Assembly (NCBI RefSeq): GCF_900090045.1
Contig: NC_041786.1
Location: 997,501 to 1,061,500, forward strand
Length of the DNA: 64,000 bases
Source of the DNA: Plasmodium malariae
Lineage: Eukaryota; Apicomplexa; Aconoidasida; Haemosporida; Plasmodiidae
Direction: 5' to 3'
Part shown: piece by piece, positions 33,243 to 47,094 of the stretch
Position numbering within the stretch: position 1 is the first letter of the stretch
How the letters are laid out: every line of letters begins with the position of its first letter
Notes under the pieces: generated by a model
Database searches by the model: none
What the model was told of the DNA's origin: nothing
What the model saw: the letters and a program-made list of their open reading frames with translations, nothing else
Made by a program: the position numbers and the translations under genes

Positions 33243-34188
33243 AAGAACACGATTAAAGGGTTTTCACATTTTGTTTTAAATTAAAATATCACAAAAAAAG
33301 AAAAGAAAAACTCATAACGAGAGAAGTATTATAGGTTATCCCTTATATGTTATGTTGTTACCGTGTATGGTCTTTTTTTTTTTTTTTTTCGAATTAAACA
33401 AAAATAGCGATATTCACTTCGTTCATTTTCTGTCTAACAGTGTGTTGTATTTTTCTTTATTTATGTAAACATGTATTAACGGAAAATTGATACATATACG
33501 TTTTTACATTATTAATTAATTGTTAACACCATTCCAAAAAAAAAAAAAAAAATTATTAACTGTTAAGGTAAATGCTAAAAATATGAAAAATATGTGGGCT
33601 CCTTAGAGAATTAAAAAGCCATAAGAATTTTTCGGAAAAAGAAATAAAGATTTAACCCAAAACGGATGATTTTTTTCTTTTTAAATAGAGTAAATATACC
33701 CAGGCACAAGGAACACACACTAAAAATGTGAGTTCAAACTGCAAACAGTTACATAATTATTTTCACATATCGAACATGTATAAAATAGTTCCATAGTAAC
33801 ATTAAAAGTACGTGTACATATATACTATATATATATCAGTTGTAAAGATATACAGAAAGTTTTTATATCGTACAACCGTATCCTACTTCTTAAACGCAAA
33901 AATTAAAAAATGCATATATATCCTTACATTTGGCATAATGGTAAATGTACACAAATATGTACTTATATATATTGTGTACACATACATAAACATACATACA
34001 AATATACAACAGTACGCTATTATTTGTAAAATTGTCCTTTATTTTGTTTTTCTCTCAAAAAGTTAAAATGCAGCATGGATTGCCATCATTTGTACACATT
34101 CAATAAATAGAAAAAATTACAAATAACCAAATAATATATTTTTTATTAATAAGAATTGAATGTTTTTTTTTGCGTTCTTTTTTGTATT

Positions 34189-34310
34189 CATATTTGTGTT
34201 CACATTTGTGTTCACATTTGTGTTCACATTTGTGTTCACATTTGAGTTCACATTTGTGTTCACATTTGTGTTCACATTTGTGTTCATATTTGTGTTCATA
34301 TTTATGTCCA
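34189..34310. repeat. 12-bp tandem repeat
   Basis: About ten copies of TTCACATTTGTG with small variants. Being a multiple of three, it gives (VFTF)n on the plus strand and Cys/Glu/His/Lys or Asn/Thr/Val repeats on the minus strand. Those frames have no start or splice context and are treated as noise. Confidence 0.9.
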
Positions 34311-34465
34311 TTTTTTTTTTTTTTTTTTCTGAACAAGGTATATTTTTAACCTAGTTCGTTATTTTTATATATGGTCTGAACATAACAGTTTGAGGGTATA
34401 AAAAATGTCATGCGTATATATGAATATATAAATATATATATATTCATATATATATAAATATATAT

Positions 34466-34541
<76 letters not shown>

Positions 34542-34595
34542 GTGCTACTACATTTTTCGCGTAAAAGGATGTAATAATATAAAAAAAATATTATC

Positions 34596-34626
<31 letters not shown>

Positions 34627-34941
34627 ATTTAATAAATATAAATTAAAATTTTTAAACATATACGGAAATATTTTTTCATATATATTTAAATAACTAATTC
34701 TTGCAGATAAAAATGAAAAATCATTTGCATAATTTAAGTGTACATAATATAACAGGGAACATCCTTGACATCATAATACCATATTAAAATTTATCTTCTT
34801 CAGATATATAAGAAAAAGAAAAAAAAAAAAAAAAAAATTAAATCAAATCAGGGTCTATCTTTTTTTTTTTTTCCATATATTTTTTTTTTTCTTAAATTTG
34901 TGAAGAAGGGGGAAAAATATATCAAATACGTTTTATGGAAA

Positions 34942-36947
34942 ATGCCTTATGTTGATAAAACAGAGGATTTTTTTAAAATAGTTGAGAAATTAAGTAATGA
35001 CAATTTCAACTTGAGAAAAAGCAGAAGTATTGCACAAGACACAGAGGTTAGTGAACTGGCGTCGAAAATTACGGACTTACTGCAAGGAGGAAATCAAAAA
35101 TTACAGCAATTGGAAAGATGTAAAAAATATTAAAAAAAGAAAAGAAAAAAAAAGGAATAAATAGAACAAGGCAGCATTGCTTTGCTGTTTTATTGCATCA
35201 TATTATATTACATTATATTATTTACATCATATTGTATTGCAGTATATTATATTTTATTTTTGTCATCCACGTCTTTAAAAAATTTGCCCATTTCATTCTT
35301 TGTGAGATGAAGTGGACATTTACGTGCCTCATATGTTCTACCAAAATATGATATACGTTATATTTTAATATAGATCCTGCTCATTTTGCATATTGTTTCG
35401 ATTAAAATATTTCTGCTCATTTTGCATATTGTTTCGTTTAAAATATTTCTGCTCATTTTTCTAAATCTATTATAATTCCCCCCAAACCACTCGAATAAGT
35501 AATTTTTATTTTAAGGTGTAAAACAGAAAGGAATATTTAACGACAAAACATCGGAAATTGAAGAACTGACATATGAGGTAAAGCAAACTATCACAGATAC
35601 CACTAATTATTTAGACACATTAGTGCATTATGCTTACAATTTAAATGTTAATAGTCCACAAGGAAGGACTCATATAGACAATATAATTGCGTCTCTAAAA
35701 AATCGACTTTTTGAATTTACGAAAAAATTTAAAGATGTTCTGCATATTCGGAGTGAGGTAATATTAAGACATAAGAAAATAAGTATGTTTATTATGAGTC
35801 TACAGATCTATATTGATCAATTTGCATCATTTATTTTGTTTTTTCAAAGGATCAGAGCATCCAAATGTCACGTTGCTTCCTTTTTGTTTCATTGACGTTG
35901 TTCTATATTGTTATGTTATGTTATATAACACTCTGTTATGTTTTATTTATTTATTTATATACTTTTTTTTTTTTTTTTTCCTTTCCATCTCGGCATATTT
36001 ACAATTAAATCAGCATATAAAAAAGCAAGTGAACAGAAGAAAAATGTATTCCTATACATCAAACGAGTCAACATTTAATAATGAAAATTACAAATTTACG
36101 CCCCTTCGTGATATTGATATAGAGAGGTATAGAATTGCATATTTTAAACCGTTTCCCATAGACAAAATATTTTTTCGAAAAAGGGCATAATTCTTTTGGG
36201 GGAGGGGGGTCTATATTGCATAAATGAATATATGTATATGTGTAAGTATACGTATGCATGTATATATGCATGTATATATGCATGTATATTTGTATGCGTA
36301 CGTGCGAAATTCTATTTCTGCGATACCGTGGTAGACATTTTATCATCTTCTTAACCTTTTAGTGGTCAGCAGCAGACGTTAAAAATGCCGGAAAGAACAT
36401 CCTATTTGCATTCAAGAGCTGATGCAATGGAAAATATACAAAAAGTAATAGGAGATTTAGCACAAATGTTTCAAAAAGTGGCTACTATGGTAACCCAACA
36501 AGATGAAATGATTAAACGTATTGATGAAGATATTGACATTTCTTTATATAATACTAGAGAGGGACAAAATTATCTCTTATCTTATTTTAATAGAATTACG
36601 TCAACGAGGACGCTAATATACCAGGTATAGGATTATGCTGCAGCTGTCTGTAGTAACCGATGCATATTCCCTTAATATACCTACATGCAGATATACATAC
36701 GTGCCGATATACATACGTGCCGATATACATACGTTTAGATATACATACGTGTAGATATACATACGTGTAGATATACATACGTGCAGATATACACACGTGC
36801 AGGTATACACACGTGCAGATATACATAGATACGTACTTACGCCCATGCCATCCTCTTGCTAAATGTATTTTTATGTTTTCTTTTTCTGTCCTACAGATAT
36901 TCGCCTGTATCTTCATACTGATTATATTTTTTGTGTTATTTACCTAA
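34942..36947 (+). CDS. Syntaxin 5 / Sed5-type Qa-SNARE, 5 exons
   Basis: Golgi target-membrane SNARE driving fusion of ER-derived and intra-Golgi vesicles. My model has exons 34942-35119, 35516-35757, 36014-36126, 36363-36624 and 36897-36947 (281 aa), with all phases consistent. Exon 1 opens MPYVDKTEDFFKIVEKLS, the counterpart of the Sed5 N-terminus that binds Sly1-type SM proteins. Exon 2 carries the Habc helices with the subfamily string FNDKTSEIEELTYEVKQ. Exon 4 carries the SNARE helix (YLHSRADAMENIQKVIGDLA, then QMFQKVATMVTQQDEMIKRI) with the zero-layer Gln in MVTQQDE. Exon 5 is the C-terminal membrane anchor IFACIFILIIFFVLFT. Upstream GTG codons extend the first frame, but the ATG at 34942 gives the family N-terminus. 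The last intron contains a 16-bp tandem repeat. Confidence 0.94.
36690..36826. repeat. 16-bp tandem repeat in syntaxin intron 4
   Basis: Roughly eight copies of GATATACATACGTGYM, some with ACACACG, inside the intron between the SNARE helix exon and the anchor exon. Confidence 0.9.
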
Positions 36948-38913
<1,966 letters not shown>

Positions 38914-39666
38914 TTACACAATTGCTGAAGCAGCCGAGGATAATTTAGGCCATAACTCTGCACATTCTCTTGCCACAGGTCCAGTTATTGCTGATCCTTT
39001 CATTTCACCTTTCGGGTTAACAATAACACCTGCATTATCTTCGAAATAAATATAATATCCTTCATGCCTTCTCCAAGCTTTTGATTGACGACAAATTATT
39101 GCGTTTAAAACTTTTTTTCTTAAATCAGGCTTTCCTTTCTTCACAGTAGCCAGTACCATATCTCCTAGTGAAGCAGCAGGTAGTCGGTTAAGACACGATC
39201 CGAATCCCTTTATTACGAAAAAGAGAAAAAAATAGATCCATATGTATATTGTGTGTACGATACGATGATGTGAAATGCAACAAACTTACATGCAGTGAAT
39301 TTGAATACAACGAATAAAATTCATTAAATGAGGAACTTGCGCGTATATACACCAGTAAGCATTCCCCTATGTACGTACATATATATATAGCAATACGCAT
39401 GAACATGTTCATATAAAAAATGCTGCTAAAATTTCTCTTAATATGGCAAGAGAACTATTTTTCAAAAAAATATATAAAAGTGTTCAGTAATTTCATTAAT
39501 ATCGGCTTTATTTTTCGTCAACACAAAATTTGTTTTCTGTCCTATCATTGAAATCATCATGAGCCTTTATATATTTTTTATAAAAAATTTGTTCTTCACG
39601 TAAAATACAAACGTACATGTGTATGCATGTATGTTCGTATAGAAGTAATTATGTTTGCACATAAGC

Positions 39667-39712
<46 letters not shown>

Positions 39713-39915
39713 ATATGTATATATTTAAAAGTATTTATTAATGTGTATACATTTATATGTAAATGTTTATGTGTACATATTTATAATACCTGCACAGCAA
39801 TAATGTATAAGTTTTTTCCTCCACTGTTATCGCAGCAATTGATGAGGGCACCAACTGGTAGTGATAGGGTAATCCTCATTTTGTTTTTTAAAGTTCCCGC
39901 TCTCCCTCTTTTCAT
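38914..39915 (-). CDS. RPL23: 60S ribosomal protein L23 (uL14), 2 exons
   Basis: Core large-subunit protein at the subunit interface, next to the eIF6 binding site. Exon 1 is 39915-39790 ([20 protein letters not shown] ... KNLYIIAVQ) with donor CAG|GTATTA. Exon 2 is 39207-38914 ([20 protein letters not shown] ... [17 protein letters not shown]). The join is in phase 0 and gives 139 aa; human RPL23 is 140. The family strings [32 protein letters not shown] and [14 protein letters not shown] are intact. The 582-bp intron falls between IIAVQ and [12 protein letters not shown]. Confidence 0.97.
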
Positions 39916-40073
39916 TTTGAGTTAATTTCAAATGTATAAAAATGTTATTATTTGTATGTACGAAATGTATTACGTTTGTATATTTACATATATATATATA
40001 TGTATACGTGAAACATATTAATACTAACGGAATGAAAAAAAAAAAAATAATTAACGCTAAAGGTTCATGGGTA

Positions 40074-40121
<48 letters not shown>

Positions 40122-40698
40122 TTTAAGAACTAAATTTATTGTTGTATTTTTATTTTTCCATGAGATACATGTGCAATAATAAATTTACGATTTTAAGAAG
40201 GCTTGACATTAATGAACATTTCAATTTTGTATACATAAAATGTCGTGTTATGCAAAATAAAATTTTTTATTTTTTTTTTACTTCGATATTGCGGTTATAT
40301 GTATATAGATAAACATGCATAATATATATATCTATATTACATCTGCATGAGCATAAAATCGACACTAGATCTGATAATACGGCTGAAAATAAAATTAAAA
40401 TCAAATTGAAATTGATTCTTAAAAATAATGTGCAGTTTTGCTTTTTTGTTATTCGTATATATGAATATATATATATGTTGATATATATATAAATATATGT
40501 ATGTATTTATTATAAATGTATTAAGCATGTATTTATTATAAATGTATTATGTATGTATTTATTATAAATGTATTATGTATGTATTTATTATAAATGTATG
40601 TATTTATTATATAAATATATATGTATATATAAGTATATTAAAAAAGTAAAAAAAATAAAATAAAACACTAAATTTTTGTATTTACTCAACACAAATAT

Positions 40699-40745
<47 letters not shown>

Positions 40746-41063
40746 TATGCTTGACAAATTGGGCATATTACAATGGTACTTAAAATGCGCTACACGAACA
40801 GTGACAAAAGGGACAAACTCTCCCCTTGAAAAGTTACCTGTACTTTTTGTGTTTACTTTCTCTTTCCTTGCACGTTCATATATTTCTTCTCGCTTTAACT
40901 CATTTCATCTTGCACCATCTCATTTCACCGTGTGTTGTATAACCTTTTTCAGTTATATTCAAACAACAGTTACTTACAAAAAAGCATAAAAATGTTTACC
41001 TTAATATTACATGTTAAAAGGTAAAAAAGGGTTCATTTACACGACCATGGGTCTCACATATAA

Positions 41064-41114
<51 letters not shown>

Positions 41115-42480
41115 CTTATAAAAAATATGAATCCAAAGATATATAGCAATTTTTTTGTTATAATATAATTCCCTATAATAATGGAAGAAATCAAATTTGA
41201 CCTCTTTTAGGAAAAAAAAAAAAAAAAAAAATCCATTACATTTAATTTTAAACAATTTTTGAAGCAGCATATGAAGCGTGCTTTTACCGATATGTGAATA
41301 TATTCGTAAGTATTTATGTATATATATATATTAACCCGTGTATGTATACGTTAATCTGTGTATGTATACGTTAATCCGTGTATGTATATGTTTACCCATG
41401 TAAGTATATGTTTACCCATGTAAGTATATGTTTACCCATGTAAGTATATGTTTACCCATGTATTTTTATATTTACGAACGTTTGTATGTGCTATTCTGAT
41501 AAAGCAAGCACTTGAAAACATTTTAAGAAATTATTCCTGAAAATTAGAAAGGGGGAATTTTTTTTTTTTTTTTTTTTTTTTTACAAACATATCATAATGT
41601 AAGAATAACCACGCTTACATTGGTACATACGAATGTAGTATGTCTTTAAATTTATCTGTTCTATTCTTTGTTTAAATACAGTAAATTTTTTAAAAAAAGA
41701 TTATTTACGAAATATCATACAGGTTAATATTTACATATACAGATAAAAAACGTGTCAGCAAAAGTTTTTATTTGCTTGTTTATAAATTTCCCTTCCTCAA
41801 AATTTCGTTTTAATATCCAAATTTTCCCCCAAAAAAAAAGAAAAAAAAAAAAAAGAATTATTTTGTGTAAATCGTTTTTCGATATTCACTTTAGTAAAGT
41901 TAAAAAAGGAGAAAAATATATTACACGAGTGTGGGGACAAACATATATATACGTGCATACTTACATATATGTATATATATGGTAGGGTATATGGGCATAA
42001 TATATCCGTATGATTTATACTTAAGTATTACCTTTTATGGGCTTCTATTTATCTGTGTACAATTTATATGTTCATGTACATGTATACATGTGTATGCTAA
42101 TATTAATATTTTTCCGCGCTTATGAAATGAGAAAAAAATTTTGTGTTATTGAACAGTTACTCAACTGTAATTAAGATTATCTAGTGAAAGTGTATTTGTT
42201 CCACAGAGTTGTGTAAATCATTTTTGACGATAAAAATAGAAAGCGAGCTAAGTAGATAGAAATACACAAGGGGTAGAAAAAATTTGCCATTTGCTTTTAG
42301 CGCGCATAAGCGGAAACGCCCTCCTGTAGCAATGCCCATACACACACGTATATGTATACGTATGCATATAGCAATATACAAAAAGATATACACACCTATA
42401 CACTCTTGAACACTCCCATTGCGCATATTTATTGGCGTACTTTGCTCACTTCCCTCATTTCCCATGCATGTTGGAATAAA
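39916..42480. other. Divergent intergenic region, RPL23 (-) / GlnRS (+)
   Basis: Holds both promoters, a TATTTATTATAAATGTATTA-type array of about 25-bp units (about 40500-40610), (TA)n tracts (40085-40112, 40705-40742, 41072-41110), a 20-bp array (about 41330-41475) and poly-T at about 41561-41582. No convincing gene; the 80-codon frame at 40747-40989 has no recognisable content. Confidence 0.7.
41330..41475. repeat. 20-bp tandem repeat upstream of GlnRS
   Basis: About seven 20-bp units in two blocks: TTAACCCGTGTATGTATACG-type first, then TTTACCCATGTAAGTATATG-type. As in the 26-bp array, the copies are homogenised by block. Confidence 0.9.
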
Positions 42481-45249
42481 ATGGAAAGCATCGAGAAGAT
42501 ATACATTAAGAACAAATTGGAATTGAGTGAAACATTTTTCTATTTCTACAATTGGCTAAAAGTTAATTATAACACATCGTTAATAATAAGTGAGAACAGC
42601 AGTTTAAGGAGTACTATAGTGTTGGAGCTAGAGAGTGGTAAGCGACTGCTGTTAAATGAGTTAAATTGCTGTGAAGCAATATTTCGATTATGCTGCTCCC
42701 TGGATGAGGAGATTGAGGATGATAAAGCTAATGGGTGTGAAAACGCAAATGAAAGTGAATATGCGAATGGAAGTGGAAACATTAATAAGCAAGATAAGAA
42801 TAGGCAAAAAGGAAAAATGAACATTTGTAGTTACTCTTTGCAGTTGGAAGAGTTAAAATATTTTTTAAAAGATTACCTATTAGATAATAAAAAAAAAAAG
42901 AAAGTGAATGAAGACTTTTATAATAAGATAGAAAACACAATGATTGAAAAAAATTATATTTTTTGCATGGGTGGAAAACAGAGATATGTCGATTTTTTAC
43001 TTTTTTGTATTTTTAAAAAGAATAAAATAGAGAAAGTGGAAAAAAAATATGTACATGTTAATAAATGGTTTTGTAATAACAATTTTTCTGTGAAGGAAGA
43101 GGATATGAATTCATTTACAAACACCAATTTTATTCAACAAATAATTGAAGAAGATTTAAAAAAAAAGAAGCATACGTATATAATAACAAGATTTCCTCCT
43201 GAACCAAATGGCTACCTACATTTAGGTCATGCAAAAAGTATATGCTTAAATTTTGGTTTATCCGAAAAGTATGGAGGAAGAACACATCTACGATTTGATG
43301 ATACTAATCCAATAACAGAAGAAATAAGATATATAGAATCTATAAAGGAAGATGTGAAATGGATTGGTTATGATTGGAAGGAACATTTATATTTTGCTTC
43401 TGACTATTTTGATCAGTTATATGAATGGGCTGTTCAGTTAATAAAACAAGGGGATGCATATGTAGATGATCAATCCATTGAAGAAATAAGAAAAAATAGA
43501 GGAAATTTAAAAGTGTCTGGAATTGATTCCCCATATAGAAATAGATCGGTTGAAGAAAATATAAACCTTTTCGAAAAAATGAAAAAAGGTATCTATAAAG
43601 AAGGGGAAAAAGTATTAAGAGCAAAAATTGATATGTCCTCAGGTAATATTAACTTAAGAGATCCAATACTTTATAGAATTATGCATAAAGTACATCCAAA
43701 AACTAAGGATAAATGGGTTATATATCCTATGTATGATTTTGCTCATGGGCAGTCTGATTCGTTAGAAAAAATTACCCATTCTATATGTACCTTAGAATTT
43801 GAAACACATAGACCTTTGTATGAATGGTTTCAACAAAAACTAAATATTTTTAAAACAAGACAAATCGAATTTGCTCGATTAAATGTAACCTATATGGTAA
43901 TGAGTAAAAGAAAATTATTAACTTTAGTAAATGAAAAATGGGTTAATGGATGGGATGATCCTCGTATGCCAACTATATCAGGTATGAGGAGAAGAGGTTA
44001 TAGTCCAGAAGCTATTAAAGATTTCTGTAGTAAGGTAGGAGTAGCGAAAAGAGAAAATATGATACCTTTTGAATTATTAGAATTTTGTGTAAGAGAGGAT
44101 ATGAATAAAAAAGCTATACGTTTATTTGCTATTTTAAAACCTTTAAAAGTTTTCATTACAAATTTTGATGAACATCTTGACAAAACAAGTGACTTGTACG
44201 AATTGACTGCATTGAATCATCCCAAAAATGAAAGTATGGGTAGAAGAAAATTAAAATTTGAAAAAGAAATTTTTATTGATCAAGATGATTTTCAAGAAAT
44301 TCCTTCAGAAGGCTTTTACAGATTAGCCCCTAACAGGACCGTTAGATTGAGGTATGCCTTTTGCATTACTTGTAACCAGGTAATTAAAGATCCGCATACT
44401 AACCAAGTTGTGGAACTGCACTGCACGTATGATCCACACAGTAAGAGCAGTAACAACAATATCAGTAACGTAAGTGGTGGTAACAATGGCTGTCACATGA
44501 ACAGTTCAGAAAATTCGAAAAAAGTGAAATCCACCATCCACTGGATATCAAAAAGCAATTCACACCCATCGGAATTTAGGATGTACGACAAATTATTTAC
44601 AAAACCTAATCCCGAGTCAACCGATGAAAATTATGATATTGAAAAGTGTATGAATAACTTTAGTGTTGATTTGAATGGTCCACTTGAGTCTGGCACGCAG
44701 TTAGGGACTCACAAAATGAATGATAAGAAATGTAGAGTTAATTGCGTTAATAGCAATAACTGCGTTAATAGCAATAACGGCGTTAATAGCAATAATAACA
44801 TTAACATCATCAATTACAGTAGTGGTTTTCCCCCCTATGAAGATTACGAGTTTGATAATGTGGATACCAGTAATTTCACTAACTCGAATGAGAAAGAAGA
44901 AATTAACTACACTACTGATATTGGATGGAGGAAATATATCAATAAACATTCTGTAATTGTACATAAGGGACTGGTTGAAAAATATTCCAATAATTGTCAA
45001 ATTGAACAACCTATACAATTTGAAAGGATTGGATTTTTTACAAAAGACATTGATTCGACGAAGGAGTGCCCAGTTTTTAACTTAACAGTTGCCTTAGTTG
45101 ATAACACTGATTTAAAAAAAAAAAAAGAAGACATTTTAAGAAAGGAAATGGATAAACTTAAGAGGGAACAGATTGCTAAAGAGCGGAAGATGAAAAGGGA
45201 GGAAAAAAAAATTAGGGAACAGAAAAAAAAATTAGAGCAGAAGGAGTAA
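42481..45249 (+). CDS. Glutamine--tRNA ligase
   Basis: Class I synthetase that charges tRNA-Gln in the cytosol. One exon; from the ATG at 42481 it is 922 aa. An N-terminal tRNA-interaction domain (about 1-215) with a low-complexity insert precedes the catalytic domain, which opens ITRFPPEPNGYLHLGHAKSI with HLGH at 247-250. It includes LRFDDTNPITEE, PMYDFAHGQSDSLEKITHSI (typical of GlnRS rather than GluRS, together with WDDPRMPTISGMRRRGYSPE) and the KMSKS equivalent MSKRK at 474-478. The beta-barrel anticodon-binding domain follows and is interrupted by Asn/Ser-rich inserts, including a repeated (C/G)VNSNN stretch near 757-775. The C-terminus is Lys/Glu-rich. An in-frame ATG 43 codons upstream adds only repeat-like residues and is not preferred. 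Confidence 0.95.
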   Translation: MESIEKIYIKNKLELSETFFYFYNWLKVNYNTSLIISENSSLRSTIVLELESGKRLLLNELNCCEAIFRLCCSLDEEIEDDKANGCENANESEYANGSGNINKQDKNRQKGKMNICSYSLQLEELKYFLKDYLLDNKKKKKVNEDFYNKIENTMIEKNYIFCMGGKQRYVDFLLFCIFKKNKIEKVEKKYVHVNKWFCNNNFSVKEEDMNSFTNTNFIQQIIEEDLKKKKHTYIITRFPPEPNGYLHLGHAKSICLNFGLSEKYGGRTHLRFDDTNPITEEIRYIESIKEDVKWIGYDWKEHLYFASDYFDQLYEWAVQLIKQGDAYVDDQSIEEIRKNRGNLKVSGIDSPYRNRSVEENINLFEKMKKGIYKEGEKVLRAKIDMSSGNINLRDPILYRIMHKVHPKTKDKWVIYPMYDFAHGQSDSLEKITHSICTLEFETHRPLYEWFQQKLNIFKTRQIEFARLNVTYMVMSKRKLLTLVNEKWVNGWDDPRMPTISGMRRRGYSPEAIKDFCSKVGVAKRENMIPFELLEFCVREDMNKKAIRLFAILKPLKVFITNFDEHLDKTSDLYELTALNHPKNESMGRRKLKFEKEIFIDQDDFQEIPSEGFYRLAPNRTVRLRYAFCITCNQVIKDPHTNQVVELHCTYDPHSKSSNNNISNVSGGNNGCHMNSSENSKKVKSTIHWISKSNSHPSEFRMYDKLFTKPNPESTDENYDIEKCMNNFSVDLNGPLESGTQLGTHKMNDKKCRVNCVNSNNCVNSNNGVNSNNNINIINYSSGFPPYEDYEFDNVDTSNFTNSNEKEEINYTTDIGWRKYINKHSVIVHKGLVEKYSNNCQIEQPIQFERIGFFTKDIDSTKECPVFNLTVALVDNTDLKKKKEDILRKEMDKLKREQIAKERKMKREEKKIREQKKKLEQKE

Positions 45250-47094
45250 CAAATGGCACGTAGTTTGTACAGCATGAAGCATTTAGCGGTTCATTGGGGC
45301 ATATACATACATATGTGCCTACTTGCATATGCACGTGCGCATGTTTGTAGTGTTACTTTATTTGTGAGAATGAGCTGATAAATGTATTTAAAATAAGTCT
45401 TTTTTTTTTTTTTTTGCATTAGTATACCACATACATTATATTTTCAACAATATTGCAATTATTTTGGAACTGTTATTCAGTTGTTATACGTTCGTGTGTA
45501 TTCAAACATTATTCTCTTTTCCAATTTTTGGAGCAGAACTTCAGCGTTTTGCACATAGTGGAACATTTAAAAAAAAAATTTTTTTTTTTTGTGAAAAGAG
45601 TTTGAAAATAAGCTCAATTCGTGTAATTTAACTGAACAGTAGAGGGGAGAGAGGTGGAAAAATGTGCGCAGAACATGTACATGCACACAAGCATATACTC
45701 TTACGCATATTCACATGTACATATATGTGTGTACAAGTATATACAAAATATTATGCATTGTAGGCATTTTGTAAAAATAAAGCGCGAGAAAAAAAAAACT
45801 CGCAAAAGTTTAAGAAATATCATTAAATATTATACTTTTTCAATTTTATTTATGTGCATTATGGTAATAAAGGAATTTTTTCTTCAGTTATAAGTGCCTT
45901 TTCGCTTACGCACATGTCCATATGACCACATAACCACATGGTCATATGGTCATAATATCACAAGCTCTTGCGGACATGTGTACATATGATCTCATATATT
46001 GAGAACACATACATAAAATAAGCACATATATAATCTTCATATAATTATATATAATGCCTATTATTCCAAGGTTTATATTATTATTTAACCTTATATTCTG
46101 ACATATAAAAATAAAGAGGAATAAAATTCTCCTTATACTTGATGATTTTTAAAAGCCTCTTATATGAAGTGTTCATTTATGTAATATAAAAAAGTTCAAG
46201 TGAGGAGCATTTAATTTTAATATGCTAAATAGCTTTTTTTCTTTCTTTTATTTCTTTCCTTCTTTGTTGCATTCTTTGTGATAAGCAGAAAAAATAGATA
46301 TTAAACGTAAAATATATTTATGCATATTTTTTTTCCGTTTAGAATTTTTTATATTTTATTATTTTTTTTCCTCTTCTTTTGTTATTACAATTGAGAAAAA
46401 TAATACAATAAGAGAATTCTATTATTGTTAATATTTTTCTTTTTCTATTCATATTATAAGTGTTCTCACTTTTATTCGAAGTTTTGTATTCTCTTTATTT
46501 TATTTTGACTCTTTTATTCTCTTCATTTTATTCTGATTCTTTTATTCTCTTTATTTTATTGTGACGTTTTTATTCTCTTCTTTTTATTTTGACAATTTTA
46601 TACTTTTCTTTTTATTTTGACTATTTTATTCTTTTCTTTTTATTTTGACGTTTTTATTCTCTTCATTTTATTCTGATTCTTTTATTCTCTTTATTTTATT
46701 TTGACTTTTTTATTCTTTTCTTTTTATTTTGACTATTTTATTCTTTTCTTTTTATTTTGACGTTTTTATTCTCTTCATTTTATTTTGACCTTTTTATTAG
46801 CTTCTTTTTATTCTTGTATTTCTATATTTTTATTTCCTTTTTTTTTTTTTTTTAATGTAAGTACGTATATTCGTACATGTGAACATTATTAATTTTAAGT
46901 TAAATTTAAACTTCAATTTAAATTTTTATTTTTGTTTCCTTTTAAATGAAATATTCACGTGCGTTTCCATTTTATTGAAATTTTTCTTTTCTATTCCTTT
47001 TCATTTTTTTCATATCTGAACCGCATTAGATATACCCATATGTATATGTATGTTTCATTATGGGTATATGTAATATACAAGCTTTTTTCAAAAA
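45250..47094. other. Intergenic region, GlnRS / dehydratase
   Basis: Non-coding, very AT-rich. A pyrimidine-rich array of TTTTATTCTCTTC...TTTTGAC units of about 30 bp occupies about 46480-46810, followed by poly-T at about 46840. No gene seen. Confidence 0.75.

Larger units (their letters stand above)
30100..34941. other. Large divergent intergenic region (4.8 kb)
   Basis: The longest gene-poor gap in the window, between the unknown coiled-coil gene (-) and syntaxin (+). It holds a 13-bp array (30623-30870), a 20-bp CATACATGCATACATACAAA-type array (31190-31262), clustered poly-T tracts with a duplicated palindrome (31540-31860), a non-repetitive patch with hairpins (32110-32420), a 49-codon ORF (33093-33242), a 12-bp array (34189-34310) and (TA)n at about 34420-34538. 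The two marked items are described separately. Confidence 0.6.

Noticed and set aside
42352..42480. 43-residue N-terminal extension of GlnRS
   Set aside because: Repeat-like Tyr/Thr/Ile sequence upstream of the family-like start at 42481.
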